A DNA stretch of 8,816 bases from Actinomycetota bacterium (GCA_947377725.1 CANCGX010000042.1:1-8816), one strand, 5' to 3'. Shown: positions 1 through 6,732, counted from the first letter of the stretch. Program-made: numbers and translations. Notes: generated from the sequence alone by a model not told the origin.

Positions 1-848
1 AGAGCTGCTAAACGTATCCAGAATCTCTCTGATTGGTATCGAATTAAGCGGACGATATACATGCGTCCAAGGATCATTCCCACAATAAGTGCGAGGTAAA
101 CAAGAACGCTACTGCTCTTTCCAGCACCTATTTCTTGATTTGCAACCAAAGTAGACCAATCTCCGCCAGCAAATTCAATGAATAATCCCAGCGCAAAAGC
201 AACAATGATGGACTTATCAAAAGTGAAAATTCTGCGAAGTCGTGTAAGAGAAATTCTTTCCATCGAAACAGCTTCGGAAGACTTTGGAGCAAATGAAGTA
301 CGACCGGTATAAACCAGCAACATGGTGAGGGTCCAACTTACGCCCATGAGTAAATCAATATGCCAAGCAAAGGAGATCCGGGATGTCACAAAGAGGGCGG
401 TCACTAAGGTAATTAAGACACCAATACTCCAAGAGCCATGCATCCTAGGAAGCAGCAATTCTCCACTTTCATCCTGCCGCTTAAGAGTTTGAGTATGCAA
501 GCCGATGTTAAAAGCCGAGAATGAAATTGCGAGAAGAATGTTGATACCCGCATAAATTGTTGCACTATGAACGTGGGGCAAACTTGCAAGCAATATGTAT
601 AGGAGTGTTCCACTAGCAAACAAAGTGCGCAATATTCCAACTTTATGAACGAGTCTGCCCATGACGAGCAAGCTAATAACTGAACCGACTGCTCCCAAGC
701 TGACAATAACTCCATATGTGCCATTGCTGACATTGAGATTTTGTTTTAGATCCGGGGCACGAGCCGATACGGACATTAGTCCCAGGCCAAATAATCCAAA
801 GAGAACTTGTAGGCGTAACCGTTCGTTACGGGTGACTAGTTTGCTCAA
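1..848 (-). CDS. MFS transporter, YbjJ-like, C-terminus missing at window edge
   Basis: Inner-membrane permease of the major facilitator superfamily; substrate unknown. The visible 282 residues hold about eight hydrophobic helices (roughly 12-29, 43-64, 69-90, 97-118, 140-156, 162-180, 213-229, 248-267). The loop after helix 2 carries GRLVHKVG (64-71), a degenerate MFS motif A. An ARAPDLKQNL stretch after helix 1 and a GGDWST segment in helix 7 (228-233) resemble the RxPxIK and DWS signatures of YbjJ-type proteins; this family match is from memory. Members are about 400 residues long, so roughly 120 lie beyond base 1. I chose the TTG at 846-848 because its TTGA overlaps the stop of the upstream gene. 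The first in-frame ATG is at residue 25 and would remove most of helix 1. No clear Shine-Dalgarno is visible, so translation is probably coupled to the upstream gene. It is last of the three minus-strand genes seen here. Confidence 0.85.
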   Translation of the reverse strand, partial: MSKLVTRNERLRLQVLFGLFGLGLMSVSARAPDLKQNLNVSNGTYGVIVSLGAVGSVISLLVMGRLVHKVGILRTLFASGTLLYILLASLPHVHSATIYAGINILLAISFSAFNIGLHTQTLKRQDESGELLLPRMHGSWSIGVLITLVTALFVTSRISFAWHIDLLMGVSWTLTMLLVYTGRTSFAPKSSEAVSMERISLTRLRRIFTFDKSIIVAFALGLFIEFAGGDWSTLVANQEIGAGKSSSVLVYLALIVGMILGRMYIVRLIRYQSERFWIRLAA

Positions 849-1750
849 AATAGGGCGCTCGCAAGGGCTTGGCGGGCTTTGATGAGTTGTGGGTCTGTCG
901 GATCTACTAATTTAAAAAGCCCAAGCAGATGATCACGGGCCACCTTTTTCTCATCTCCCGAAAGAGCCTTTACGAGAGAGACAACTCGATTAAAAGCACT
1001 TTCGTAGTTTCCTTGAATTATTTCTAAATCTGCTGCCATCAATTGAACTTTGATTTCCAATGGTTGCGCTGCCGCAAGTGTTAAGACTTCACTTGGAATT
1101 TGGCCTTCAACTCGTTGCATAAGTTCTACTTGAGCTAACCCGAGCTCCGCCATGGGGTTACCCGGGGTGCGAAGTAGCCAACGCTTATAGGCTTCAATAG
1201 CTTTTGCTAAGTCACTATTTTCTAGAGCCTCAAGCGCTTCAATTTCTTCAGGTTCCATTGGTGCTTCGACTTCTGCTGCTTCTCCAGCATCTGCTGTCGA
1301 TCCAATACCTCGTTCAGCCGCTAACGCGATTACTTTGTCAATCACCAATCGAACTTGATCGCGAGGTGGAACTGATTCAAAGAGGGGAACAATCTGTTCT
1401 TGAATTATTGCAATTGCAATAGGCACTGATTGGACTTGCAACGCCTGTGCGACAGCGGCTTCGCTATCTACATTCACGGTAGCTAAAACCCAAGGGTTGG
1501 GTCCAACCGAATCAGCGTTATGGAAATCGCTTAAAATATTTAAAATATCGCGTGATTGGGCGCTGCGAGGCGACCAACAGAGAGCGATGACAACTTGAGC
1601 GTTAGAAGCAGGCAAAATTTCTGAAACAAGATTTGCTTGAGTTATTTCAATCCCAATTTCTGGAAGTGGCATAGGCGGTTTGCCCAAAGAACTCAGATCT
1701 ACTGCTTGCGCAAGATTCTTTGGTAGCTCTCCAAAAGGGTTGCGGCTCAT
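845..1750 (-). CDS. YbbN-type thioredoxin-fold/TPR protein without active-site cysteines
   Basis: A cytoplasmic protein of 301 residues with two parts. Residues about 33-145 look like a thioredoxin fold: a beta strand runs into CWSPRSAQS (58-66), where thioredoxin has WCGPC, and the conserved cis-proline is in QSVP (P110). S60 and S63 occupy the two catalytic cysteine positions, so it cannot act as a dithiol oxidoreductase. After an acidic Glu/Ala linker (155-178), residues 179-300 are helical and TPR-like (for example AIEAYKRWLLRTPGNPMAELGLA, split around 184-206). This layout matches the YbbN/CnoX family, whose E. coli member is a co-chaperone/holdase; chaperone activity here is inference. 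The start ATG at 1750 overlaps the TGA of the kinase-like gene as ATGA, and its own stop overlaps the MFS start as TTGA, so all three are probably translated from one message. Confidence 0.85.
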   Translation of the reverse strand: MSRNPFGELPKNLAQAVDLSSLGKPPMPLPEIGIEITQANLVSEILPASNAQVVIALCWSPRSAQSRDILNILSDFHNADSVGPNPWVLATVNVDSEAAVAQALQVQSVPIAIAIIQEQIVPLFESVPPRDQVRLVIDKVIALAAERGIGSTADAGEAAEVEAPMEPEEIEALEALENSDLAKAIEAYKRWLLRTPGNPMAELGLAQVELMQRVEGQIPSEVLTLAAAQPLEIKVQLMAADLEIIQGNYESAFNRVVSLVKALSGDEKKVARDHLLGLFKLVDPTDPQLIKARQALASALF

Positions 1751-2994
1751 GAAGGTATGTTAGTTGTTTCTTCAGATTCGAGCACGGTAGCACCAGAATC
1801 TGTTCGACTTGGAAGAATGGTTGAGATGTAATCCAGCGCTGCATTCTCCAACCCAAGATCCACGCCATTTTTCTCACCTAGGTACCAACGGTGTTCGAGA
1901 ACTTCATGGAACATTTGTGCAGGCTCTACTCGACCACGAAGATCCTCAGGAATCATGCCGAGCACGTATTCATAAACATCAGACAACCACACACGTGCGG
2001 CTTCATCTTCTGACCGAGGTGGCTTTTGACGACCTCGGTAACGATCAAATGATGCAAGCAATCGCTTAGCTTGCAATTCCTCGGCATCAATTCCAAGAAG
2101 ATCCTTTAAGCGATTGGTGTGATAACCGGCCGCTACTAATTTTGGAGAGAATTTCAAAATACCTTTAGCGCCATCAAGCGCAATTTCAACTTCTTCAACT
2201 GCAAATCCAAGGTCTTGCAAATTACGCATTGCGCGTTCCACGGCATGACGGTCGTTCGGATCAAGAATCTGAGGTTCCTTCAGCATTGCCCATAAGCGGC
2301 GATATCTTCGAATTACAGCTTCGCTAGAGCGAATTGGATCTACGCCTGGCAAAGAAACTCCTGAGGTGATGATGTCTTCAAGTTCGGCTGCAACATTGAA
2401 ATGCACAATCTCTAGATCGTGCTCTCTTTGTCCATCCGTAAGTCGATCGTGGAATTCTCCGGTTTCAGCATCGACTAGATATGCCACATATTCCGTGGCA
2501 TCTCTGCGGAAAAGAGTGTTTGATAACGAACAGTCTCCCCACCAAAATCCCAAAAGGTGAAGCCTGACCAGCAAGAGAGCGAGCGCACTAGCCATCTGAT
2601 TAACTTCATGTGCGGTGACCGAGCGCGAAAGGATGACGCGATAGGGCAAGGAATACGGCAGGTAGCGAGTTACTAATGCGGGAGGAAGTTCGTTACCGCG
2701 TAAATCTAAACGCCCTTCAACCACAGCTGCTGGTTCAACCGTTGGAGCACCCCGGTGGGCGAGCTCCCTTAAAGAGGTGTATTCGCGATTGGCAAACTCG
2801 GAAACCGTTTCTTTTACAGCAAAGACATCCTCGTCGCCCGAGCCAGTACGAATCAGCCGAACGATGTGCCTGGAAATACCCCGCATATCCGTGAGCTGGG
2901 GATCCTCCGGCCAATCTTCAAGTGGTTTTTGCCAAGCCATCCCGTAGAGCGCGAAAATATCACCGCCTGCTCCTGTGATCTTGAGTTCGCTCAT
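1747..2994 (-). CDS. DUF4032 protein with kinase-like (WaaP/Kdo-kinase-type) N-terminal domain
   Basis: This 415-residue soluble protein has two domains. Numbered from the chosen ATG, residues 1-200 look like an atypical protein/LPS-kinase fold. FAVKET supplies a candidate ATP-binding lysine (K61), GDCSLSN a catalytic-loop-like pair (D154 and N159, the D-x4-N spacing of HGDxxxxN loops), and LVDAETG a metal-binding aspartate (D175). The remainder, with IRRYRRLW, YHTNRLKDLLGI and the closing HEVLEHRWYLGEKNG, matches what I know as DUF4032, an actinobacterial domain of unknown role. Substrate and activity are unknown. A GTG at 3033 would add 13 residues. I prefer the ATG at 2994 because family-like sequence (AGGDIFALYG) begins directly after it and the 13 extra residues look non-conserved. 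It is the first gene of the minus cluster; its stop overlaps the next start as ATGA. Confidence 0.83.
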   Translation of the reverse strand: MSELKITGAGGDIFALYGMAWQKPLEDWPEDPQLTDMRGISRHIVRLIRTGSGDEDVFAVKETVSEFANREYTSLRELAHRGAPTVEPAAVVEGRLDLRGNELPPALVTRYLPYSLPYRVILSRSVTAHEVNQMASALALLLVRLHLLGFWWGDCSLSNTLFRRDATEYVAYLVDAETGEFHDRLTDGQREHDLEIVHFNVAAELEDIITSGVSLPGVDPIRSSEAVIRRYRRLWAMLKEPQILDPNDRHAVERAMRNLQDLGFAVEEVEIALDGAKGILKFSPKLVAAGYHTNRLKDLLGIDAEELQAKRLLASFDRYRGRQKPPRSEDEAARVWLSDVYEYVLGMIPEDLRGRVEPAQMFHEVLEHRWYLGEKNGVDLGLENAALDYISTILPSRTDSGATVLESEETTNIPS

Positions 2995-3000
2995 TACCCC

Positions 3001-3006
3001 ATTCTC
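3001..3006 (-). promoter_or_regulatory. possible -10 box (GAGAAT) for the DUF4032 cluster
   Basis: On the minus strand GAGAAT is followed by six bases (GGGGTA) and then the ATG at 2994. This is the same spacing as the stronger TANNNT boxes in this window, but the first T is missing and I see no good -35. A GGGAG farther upstream could instead act as a distant ribosome site. This is weak evidence, though the same hexamer and spacing recur at 6733-6738. Confidence 0.3.
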
Positions 3007-3050
3007 TCCCACTTGCCCTCGCTCACCGAACACATTTTCGACTCAATCGC

Positions 3051-3086
3051 GTGAGAAATTCCACCTTCTCGGCGTAAACTCACAAC
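3051..3086 (+). promoter_or_regulatory. leaderless promoter of the AI-2E family gene
   Basis: A TAAACT box at 3075-3080 is a TANNNT-type actinobacterial -10. It is followed by exactly six bases and then the ATG at 3087, which would put the transcription start on or next to the A of the start codon. GTGAGA at 3051-3056 is a 4-of-6 match to TTGACA at 18 bp spacing. No Shine-Dalgarno sequence is present, which fits a leaderless mRNA. Confidence 0.6.
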
Positions 3087-4220
3087 ATGGCCATTCGCAA
3101 ACCGACGTTAAGTATGCCAACCATTAAGAAGAAGGTCGCAACACCGAGGAAACCTGCCAACTTAGGAATAGCTGGAGCTCCACTCGATCATGGCCATCCA
3201 TTTTATTTTGGATTTTTGGCCACCTCCGGTGCGCTAATTGCCCTCACTTTATTGAAAGCTCTAGCCGGGGCCAGCCAAGTTTTTGTACTCATTTTGATTT
3301 CGCTCTTTTTCGCAGCTGGACTTAACCCAGCTGTCGAGTTTTTCCAAAGGCGTGGATTGAAAAGAGGCGCCGCAGTCGGCCTCATCGTTACCATAGTCCT
3401 TGCTGTTGTGGGACTTTTCTCATGGATAGTTATCCCGCCGATGGTTGAGCAGGTTAATCTTTTCATTAAGAATGCACCAACTCTGGTTTCGAATATGAAG
3501 ACCAATCCAACAATTAACAGCCTGAATCAACATTATGGCGTAATCGATCTTCTTCAAAAGAAAGTCAACTCCAGCATCAAAGACGGTCAATTCGTCATGA
3601 GTGCGTTCGGAGGAGTTGTTGGAGTTGGAAAAGCCGTTCTATCAGGCGCAGTATCGCTATTAACCCTTCTAGTCCTCACTTTGTACTTCACGGCCTCGTT
3701 GCCACAAGTGACAAATGTCGCTTATCGCTTAGTCCCCATTTCACGCAGAGCTCGCGTAGCAGGTTTAAGTGATGCAATCATTTCTCGAATTGGTGCCTTT
3801 GTCGCAAGCCAAGCAATCGTTGCCGTTATTGCTGGGATTTTTTCCTTGCTCTTAGGCACAGTATTACGAGTGCCGTATTCAACTCCAGTTGCTGTGATTG
3901 TTTTTGTGTGTGGCTTAGTGCCACTTATTGGGCATTTTCTTGGAGTAACAATATTTACTTTGATCGCATTAACAAAGTCACCCCTTACTGCAGTAGCAGT
4001 TTTCGTTGCATATGTAATTTATGTTCAGATTGAAAATTACGTTGTGATGCCTCGAATAATGAAGAAATCATTATCTATGCCAGGTCTAGTTACCATTTTG
4101 GCAGCGATGCTCGGAACAAGTCTGCTTGGTCCCGTTGGGGGCTTGCTAGCAGTTCCAGTTGCAGCTGCTGTGATGCTTATTCTTGAAGAAGTGGTTTGGC
4201 CCAAACAAAATCAAGCTTAA
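3087..4220 (+). CDS. AI-2E family (PerM/YdiK/TqsA-like) membrane protein
   Basis: A 377-residue integral membrane protein of the AI-2E transporter family. The N-terminus (1-40) is basic and presumably cytoplasmic. Hydrophobic segments follow at about 41-58, 63-80, 96-116, 180-203, 234-258, 266-292, 299-314 and 333-366, around a polar, probably extramembrane region at 120-178. The family hallmark is at the C-terminal end: GLVPLIG (276-282), then IENYVVMPRIM (315-325), and GLLAVPVAAA (352-361). Members move varied substrates (autoinducer-2 export was proposed for TqsA; others exchange Na+ or Li+ for protons), so the substrate cannot be named. Length is normal for the family. It is transcribed alone, divergent from the DUF4032 cluster and convergent with the hydrolase gene, whose stop codon overlaps its TAA. 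Confidence 0.9.
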   Translation: MAIRKPTLSMPTIKKKVATPRKPANLGIAGAPLDHGHPFYFGFLATSGALIALTLLKALAGASQVFVLILISLFFAAGLNPAVEFFQRRGLKRGAAVGLIVTIVLAVVGLFSWIVIPPMVEQVNLFIKNAPTLVSNMKTNPTINSLNQHYGVIDLLQKKVNSSIKDGQFVMSAFGGVVGVGKAVLSGAVSLLTLLVLTLYFTASLPQVTNVAYRLVPISRRARVAGLSDAIISRIGAFVASQAIVAVIAGIFSLLLGTVLRVPYSTPVAVIVFVCGLVPLIGHFLGVTIFTLIALTKSPLTAVAVFVAYVIYVQIENYVVMPRIMKKSLSMPGLVTILAAMLGTSLLGPVGGLLAVPVAAAVMLILEEVVWPKQNQA

Positions 4221-4927
4221 TATTCCACTGGAAGTGGAAGTCTTCCCGGGGCAACAATCTTTGTAATCTCTGAAAGAACGCGATAAACCTGCGGTTCCCC
4301 AAGCCACAAATGTTTTCCTTCATCCACGTTTATCAATTCGATCTGCGGAATTGCTGAAAACGCCACAACTGCCTCAGCTGGTCGTAAGTAATCATCAAAC
4401 TCTGGAATAAGAGCGGTAATTGGGCGCCCGTCGACTGCCCAAAAAAGTAGCTCCTCAGGTTTTGAATATTTCAATGGTGGACTCAGCAGAATTAACCCTT
4501 TAATTCTTTGATCGCGAGCATGACGCAAAGCAAGATCTGTTCCAAAGGACCAACCCATTACCCAAAGATTATCCGCATGACATGTGCCGAACGCATATTC
4601 GATTGCCGCTTCGACATCGAATCGCTCTGAGTTTCCGTGGTCATATTCACCTTCGGATTTTCCAGCTTCGCTTTCTGTTCCGCGAGTGTTGAAGCGAATA
4701 ATTTCTATTCCCGCCATTTCTGGCAAACGATTAGCGGCCTTCTTGTAGATGTGACTATCCATCATTCCCCCGCCTGTGGGGTTTGGATGCAGCGCCAGAA
4801 TCGTTGCAGTCCGTTCTCCAAGTGGAGTGGCAACTTCACCTATCAGGGTTAATCCATCGGCTGTCATTAAAGTAAAAGGCGTCCGACGCGAAGGAAGAAT
4901 TGTGCTCGGACGTATTAACTCTGGCAT
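4217..4927 (-). CDS. alpha/beta hydrolase
   Basis: A 236-residue cytoplasmic serine hydrolase with no signal peptide. The fold markers appear in order: HPNPTGGGMMDS (47-58), the oxyanion-hole loop in the style of HPHPxxGGxM; RFNTRG (78-83), the strand 4/turn motif; the nucleophile elbow GWSFGT (S127); an aspartate in PEFDDY (D178 or D179); and the general base in GKHLW (H206). All triad residues are present and the length fits the small COG2945-like group. The natural substrate, an ester, thioester or peptide, cannot be told. The ATG at 4927 sits six bases after a TAAACT box, supporting this start and a leaderless message. The gene is divergent from the aldehyde dehydrogenase with only 22 bp between start codons, so related regulation is likely; a shared substrate chain is speculation. 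Confidence 0.88.
   Translation of the reverse strand: MPELIRPSTILPSRRTPFTLMTADGLTLIGEVATPLGERTATILALHPNPTGGGMMDSHIYKKAANRLPEMAGIEIIRFNTRGTESEAGKSEGEYDHGNSERFDVEAAIEYAFGTCHADNLWVMGWSFGTDLALRHARDQRIKGLILLSPPLKYSKPEELLFWAVDGRPITALIPEFDDYLRPAEAVVAFSAIPQIELINVDEGKHLWLGEPQVYRVLSEITKIVAPGRLPLPVEY
4223..4239. terminator. 7-bp perfect inverted repeat just past the AI-2E stop
   Basis: TTCCACT (4223-4229), a 3-base loop and AGTGGAA (4233-4239) form a perfect hairpin starting 2 bases after the AI-2E stop codon. It lies inside the last codons of the convergent hydrolase gene (LPVEY). There is no U-tract directly after it on the plus strand. On the minus strand a T-rich stretch (TTGATTTTGTTTGG) follows about 8 bases away. 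It could slow or end transcription in this convergent junction, or simply be coding sequence. Confidence 0.3.
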
Positions 4928-4949
4928 GGATTCAGTTTAGTCTTTCCCA
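4915..4949 (+). promoter_or_regulatory. leaderless promoter of the aldehyde dehydrogenase gene
   Basis: TTAACT at 4915-4920 (4 of 6 to TTGACA) is followed by a 17-bp spacer, TAGTCT at 4938-4943 (TANNNT type), then six bases and the ATG at 4950. The -35 lies inside the first codons of the divergent hydrolase. No Shine-Dalgarno sequence precedes the ATG, so a leaderless message is expected. Confidence 0.6.
4928..4939 (-). promoter_or_regulatory. leaderless -10 region of the hydrolase gene
   Basis: Read on the minus strand, TAAACT (4939 to 4934) is followed by GAATCC and then the ATG at 4927. Hexamer and six-base gap are identical to those of the AI-2E gene. No good -35 is seen at 16-18 bp, and that position would fall inside the dehydrogenase coding sequence. 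The box overlaps the opposite-strand box TAGTCT by two bases. Confidence 0.55.
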
Positions 4950-6404
4950 ATGAGTACAACTGACTTCGCAAGCGTAAGCCCCGTATCAGGGATCGAAATT
5001 GGGCGTTTTCCAAATACGAGCCCCGACGAGGTTAATCATCGTGTTGAAGAAGCGCACCAGTCATCAGCTGGGTGGATTGCCCTTGGCTATGCAGGAAGGA
5101 AGAAGGTCCTTAAATCATGGTCCGTTCTCCTTACTCAACGGATTGATGAAATTGGAAAAATTATCGCTGATGAAACAGGAAAACCGTTAAGTGATGCGGT
5201 ACTAGAAGCAGGACTTGCTGTTGAACAACTTTCGTGGGCGGCAAATAAAGCTGGGACAATTCTTGCTGACCAGAAGCGACCATCAGGTTTGTTGATGTTT
5301 AATATGGCTTCCAAAGTTCAAAGAGTGCCTTACGGTGTCGTAGGAGTAATAGGACCGTGGAACTACCCAATGTTTACACCCATGGGATCAATCGCTTATT
5401 CACTTGCTGCAGGCAATACGGTTGTTTTTAAACCAAGTGAATATACGCCAGCGGTTGGCGAGTGGCTTGGAAAGTCATTTGCAGAAATAGCACCATTTTC
5501 TGGAATCTTCACAGTTGTCACGGGACTGCCCGATACAGGTCGAGCGCTAACCGAAAGCGCAGTTAACAAAATTTCATTCACTGGGAGCACGCGAACCGCT
5601 AAGAAAGTTGCGGCTTCTGCCGCTGCCAGAATGATTCCGGTAGTTCTTGAATGCGGCGGAAAAGATCCAGTGATTGTTGCAGGCGATGCCGACGTAAAAC
5701 TCGCTGCTGAATACGCGCTCTGGTCGGCCATGGCTAACGCCGGTCAGTCGTGCATTGGTGCTGAGCGCGTCTATGTTATGGAATCTGTGGCAGATGAATT
5801 CATTGCATCGATAACCAAGATGGCGAAGAAAGTTCATGAAGGCAAGAATTACGGTCCAGCAACGATGCCTTCTCAGTTAAACGTAATTCAAGGGCACATC
5901 AACGATGCAGCGCAAAAAGGTGCCACGTTTGCAGTGGGCGGCATTGACTCCGTTCATGATGGAATGGTTGCACCAACAATTATGTTAGAAGTGCCAGAAG
6001 ATTCAACTGCAATGCTTGAAGAAACTTTTGGACCAACCCTCGCAATTAACAAGGTCAGCAGTATCGCCGAGGCGATCAAGCTTTCGAATGCTTCCACATA
6101 TGGTCTAGCGGCTGCGGTGTTTTCAAAACGTCAAGGACATGCAATTGCTTCACAACTCAATTGTGGAATGGTCTCTATCAACTCAGTCTTCTCATTTGCC
6201 GCTGTTGCTTCTGTTCCTTTTGGCGGCGTAAAAGACAGTGGATATGGTCGAATACATGGAAATGAAGGTCTGCTTGAGTTCACCTACCCACGAACCGTTG
6301 TCGCAACGAGGTTCGCAATTCCACTGGCGTTTACAACCTTTAAAAGAACGGCCGTTGCCGAGAAGATTATTAAGCGTCTGATAAAAACTTTATACGGCAG
6401 ATAA
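4950..6404 (+). CDS. NAD(P)-dependent aldehyde dehydrogenase
   Basis: A 484-residue soluble enzyme that oxidises an aldehyde to the acid using NAD(P)+. All catalytic landmarks are present: GPWNYP (N138), VFKPSE (K161), FTGSTRTAKK (cofactor loop, 210-219), the general base in LECGGKDP (E234), the nucleophile in NAGQSCIG (C268), EETFGP (E358, F360), and the closing PFGGVKDSGYGRIHG (423-437). ECGGK replaces the usual ELGGK. The last 35 residues are hydrophobic then basic (VATRFAIPLAF, KRLIKTLYGR), a tail like that of GabD2-type and class-3-like enzymes that could touch the membrane. Substrate is uncertain: succinate semialdehyde, an aromatic aldehyde and a fatty aldehyde are all possible. It stands alone on the plus strand, divergent from a hydrolase and ending 1 bp before the convergent small gene. 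Confidence 0.92.
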   Translation: MSTTDFASVSPVSGIEIGRFPNTSPDEVNHRVEEAHQSSAGWIALGYAGRKKVLKSWSVLLTQRIDEIGKIIADETGKPLSDAVLEAGLAVEQLSWAANKAGTILADQKRPSGLLMFNMASKVQRVPYGVVGVIGPWNYPMFTPMGSIAYSLAAGNTVVFKPSEYTPAVGEWLGKSFAEIAPFSGIFTVVTGLPDTGRALTESAVNKISFTGSTRTAKKVAASAAARMIPVVLECGGKDPVIVAGDADVKLAAEYALWSAMANAGQSCIGAERVYVMESVADEFIASITKMAKKVHEGKNYGPATMPSQLNVIQGHINDAAQKGATFAVGGIDSVHDGMVAPTIMLEVPEDSTAMLEETFGPTLAINKVSSIAEAIKLSNASTYGLAAAVFSKRQGHAIASQLNCGMVSINSVFSFAAVASVPFGGVKDSGYGRIHGNEGLLEFTYPRTVVATRFAIPLAFTTFKRTAVAEKIIKRLIKTLYGR

Positions 6405-6405
6405 A

Positions 6406-6732
6406 TTAATAGCGCGGCGCATTACGTGATCGTTGGACACGTGGTTGGCGGCGGTCTTTCCTCTCCCAACACGGGGTGTGCCAATGACGTCTTGTTTCGA
6501 GGTCTTCATGAATCCATGCAACTATGTGAGGTGTAGCAGTTGGAATTAATTGATCGCAGCCCGGACATCTATATGGTTTGGAAGAACTTGATCCCGTAAT
6601 TCGCCTAACTCTATAAACGCCTTCATCATGTTCCTCGACAGCTTCAAAGGATTGGCCCAATTCGCGTTCAGGCTGATTTCCTTTACCGCTGCCAGAACGT
6701 TTTGGATGATTTCGACGGGGGCTCACGCTCAT
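6406..6732 (-). CDS. small actinobacterial Cys/His (zinc-knuckle-like) protein, often labelled ATP/GTP-binding
   Basis: A 108-residue, highly basic protein. The first 25 residues are a low-complexity Arg/Ser/Gly tail. The core has YRCPGCDQLIP (C56, C59), H69, then RRHWHTPCW (H83, H85, C88), which could form a single CxxC...HxxxxC zinc site. The end, RRQPRVQRSRNAPRY, is one I recall as strongly conserved in actinobacterial proteins named 'ATP/GTP-binding protein', although I see no Walker motif here. Function is unknown; nucleic-acid binding is a reasonable guess from the basic tails and metal site. The start is uncertain. The ATG at 6732 gives MSVSPRRN, whereas a GTG at 6726 gives the family-like MSPRRN and sits six bases after a GAGAAT box. 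It lies divergent from the ABC cluster with about 62 bp between. Confidence 0.8.
   Translation of the reverse strand: MSVSPRRNHPKRSGSGKGNQPERELGQSFEAVEEHDEGVYRVRRITGSSSSKPYRCPGCDQLIPTATPHIVAWIHEDLETRRHWHTPCWERKDRRQPRVQRSRNAPRY

Noticed and set aside
413..733. Open frame of 106 codons on the minus strand
   Set aside because: It is an out-of-frame shadow of the MFS gene. The MFS frame is open across the whole stretch from 848 to 1 and shows clear transporter features.
2995..3033. Longer N-terminus for the DUF4032 protein from GTG at 3033
   Set aside because: It adds 13 residues of unremarkable sequence with no ribosome site or -10 box. The ATG at 2994 has a GAGAAT box at the recurring six-base distance.
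3087..4220. Reading the AI-2E family gene as evidence of quorum sensing
   Set aside because: The family name covers transporters of many substrates, and no luxS or autoinducer receptor gene is in the window.
5396..5837. Two minus-strand open frames opposite the aldehyde dehydrogenase
   Set aside because: They are antisense shadows of a fully conserved coding region with no start signals of their own.
6425..6443. ACGTG...CACGT inverted repeat near the end of the small Cys/His gene
   Set aside because: Five pairs with a nine-base loop inside coding sequence and no T-run are too weak to call a terminator or operator.
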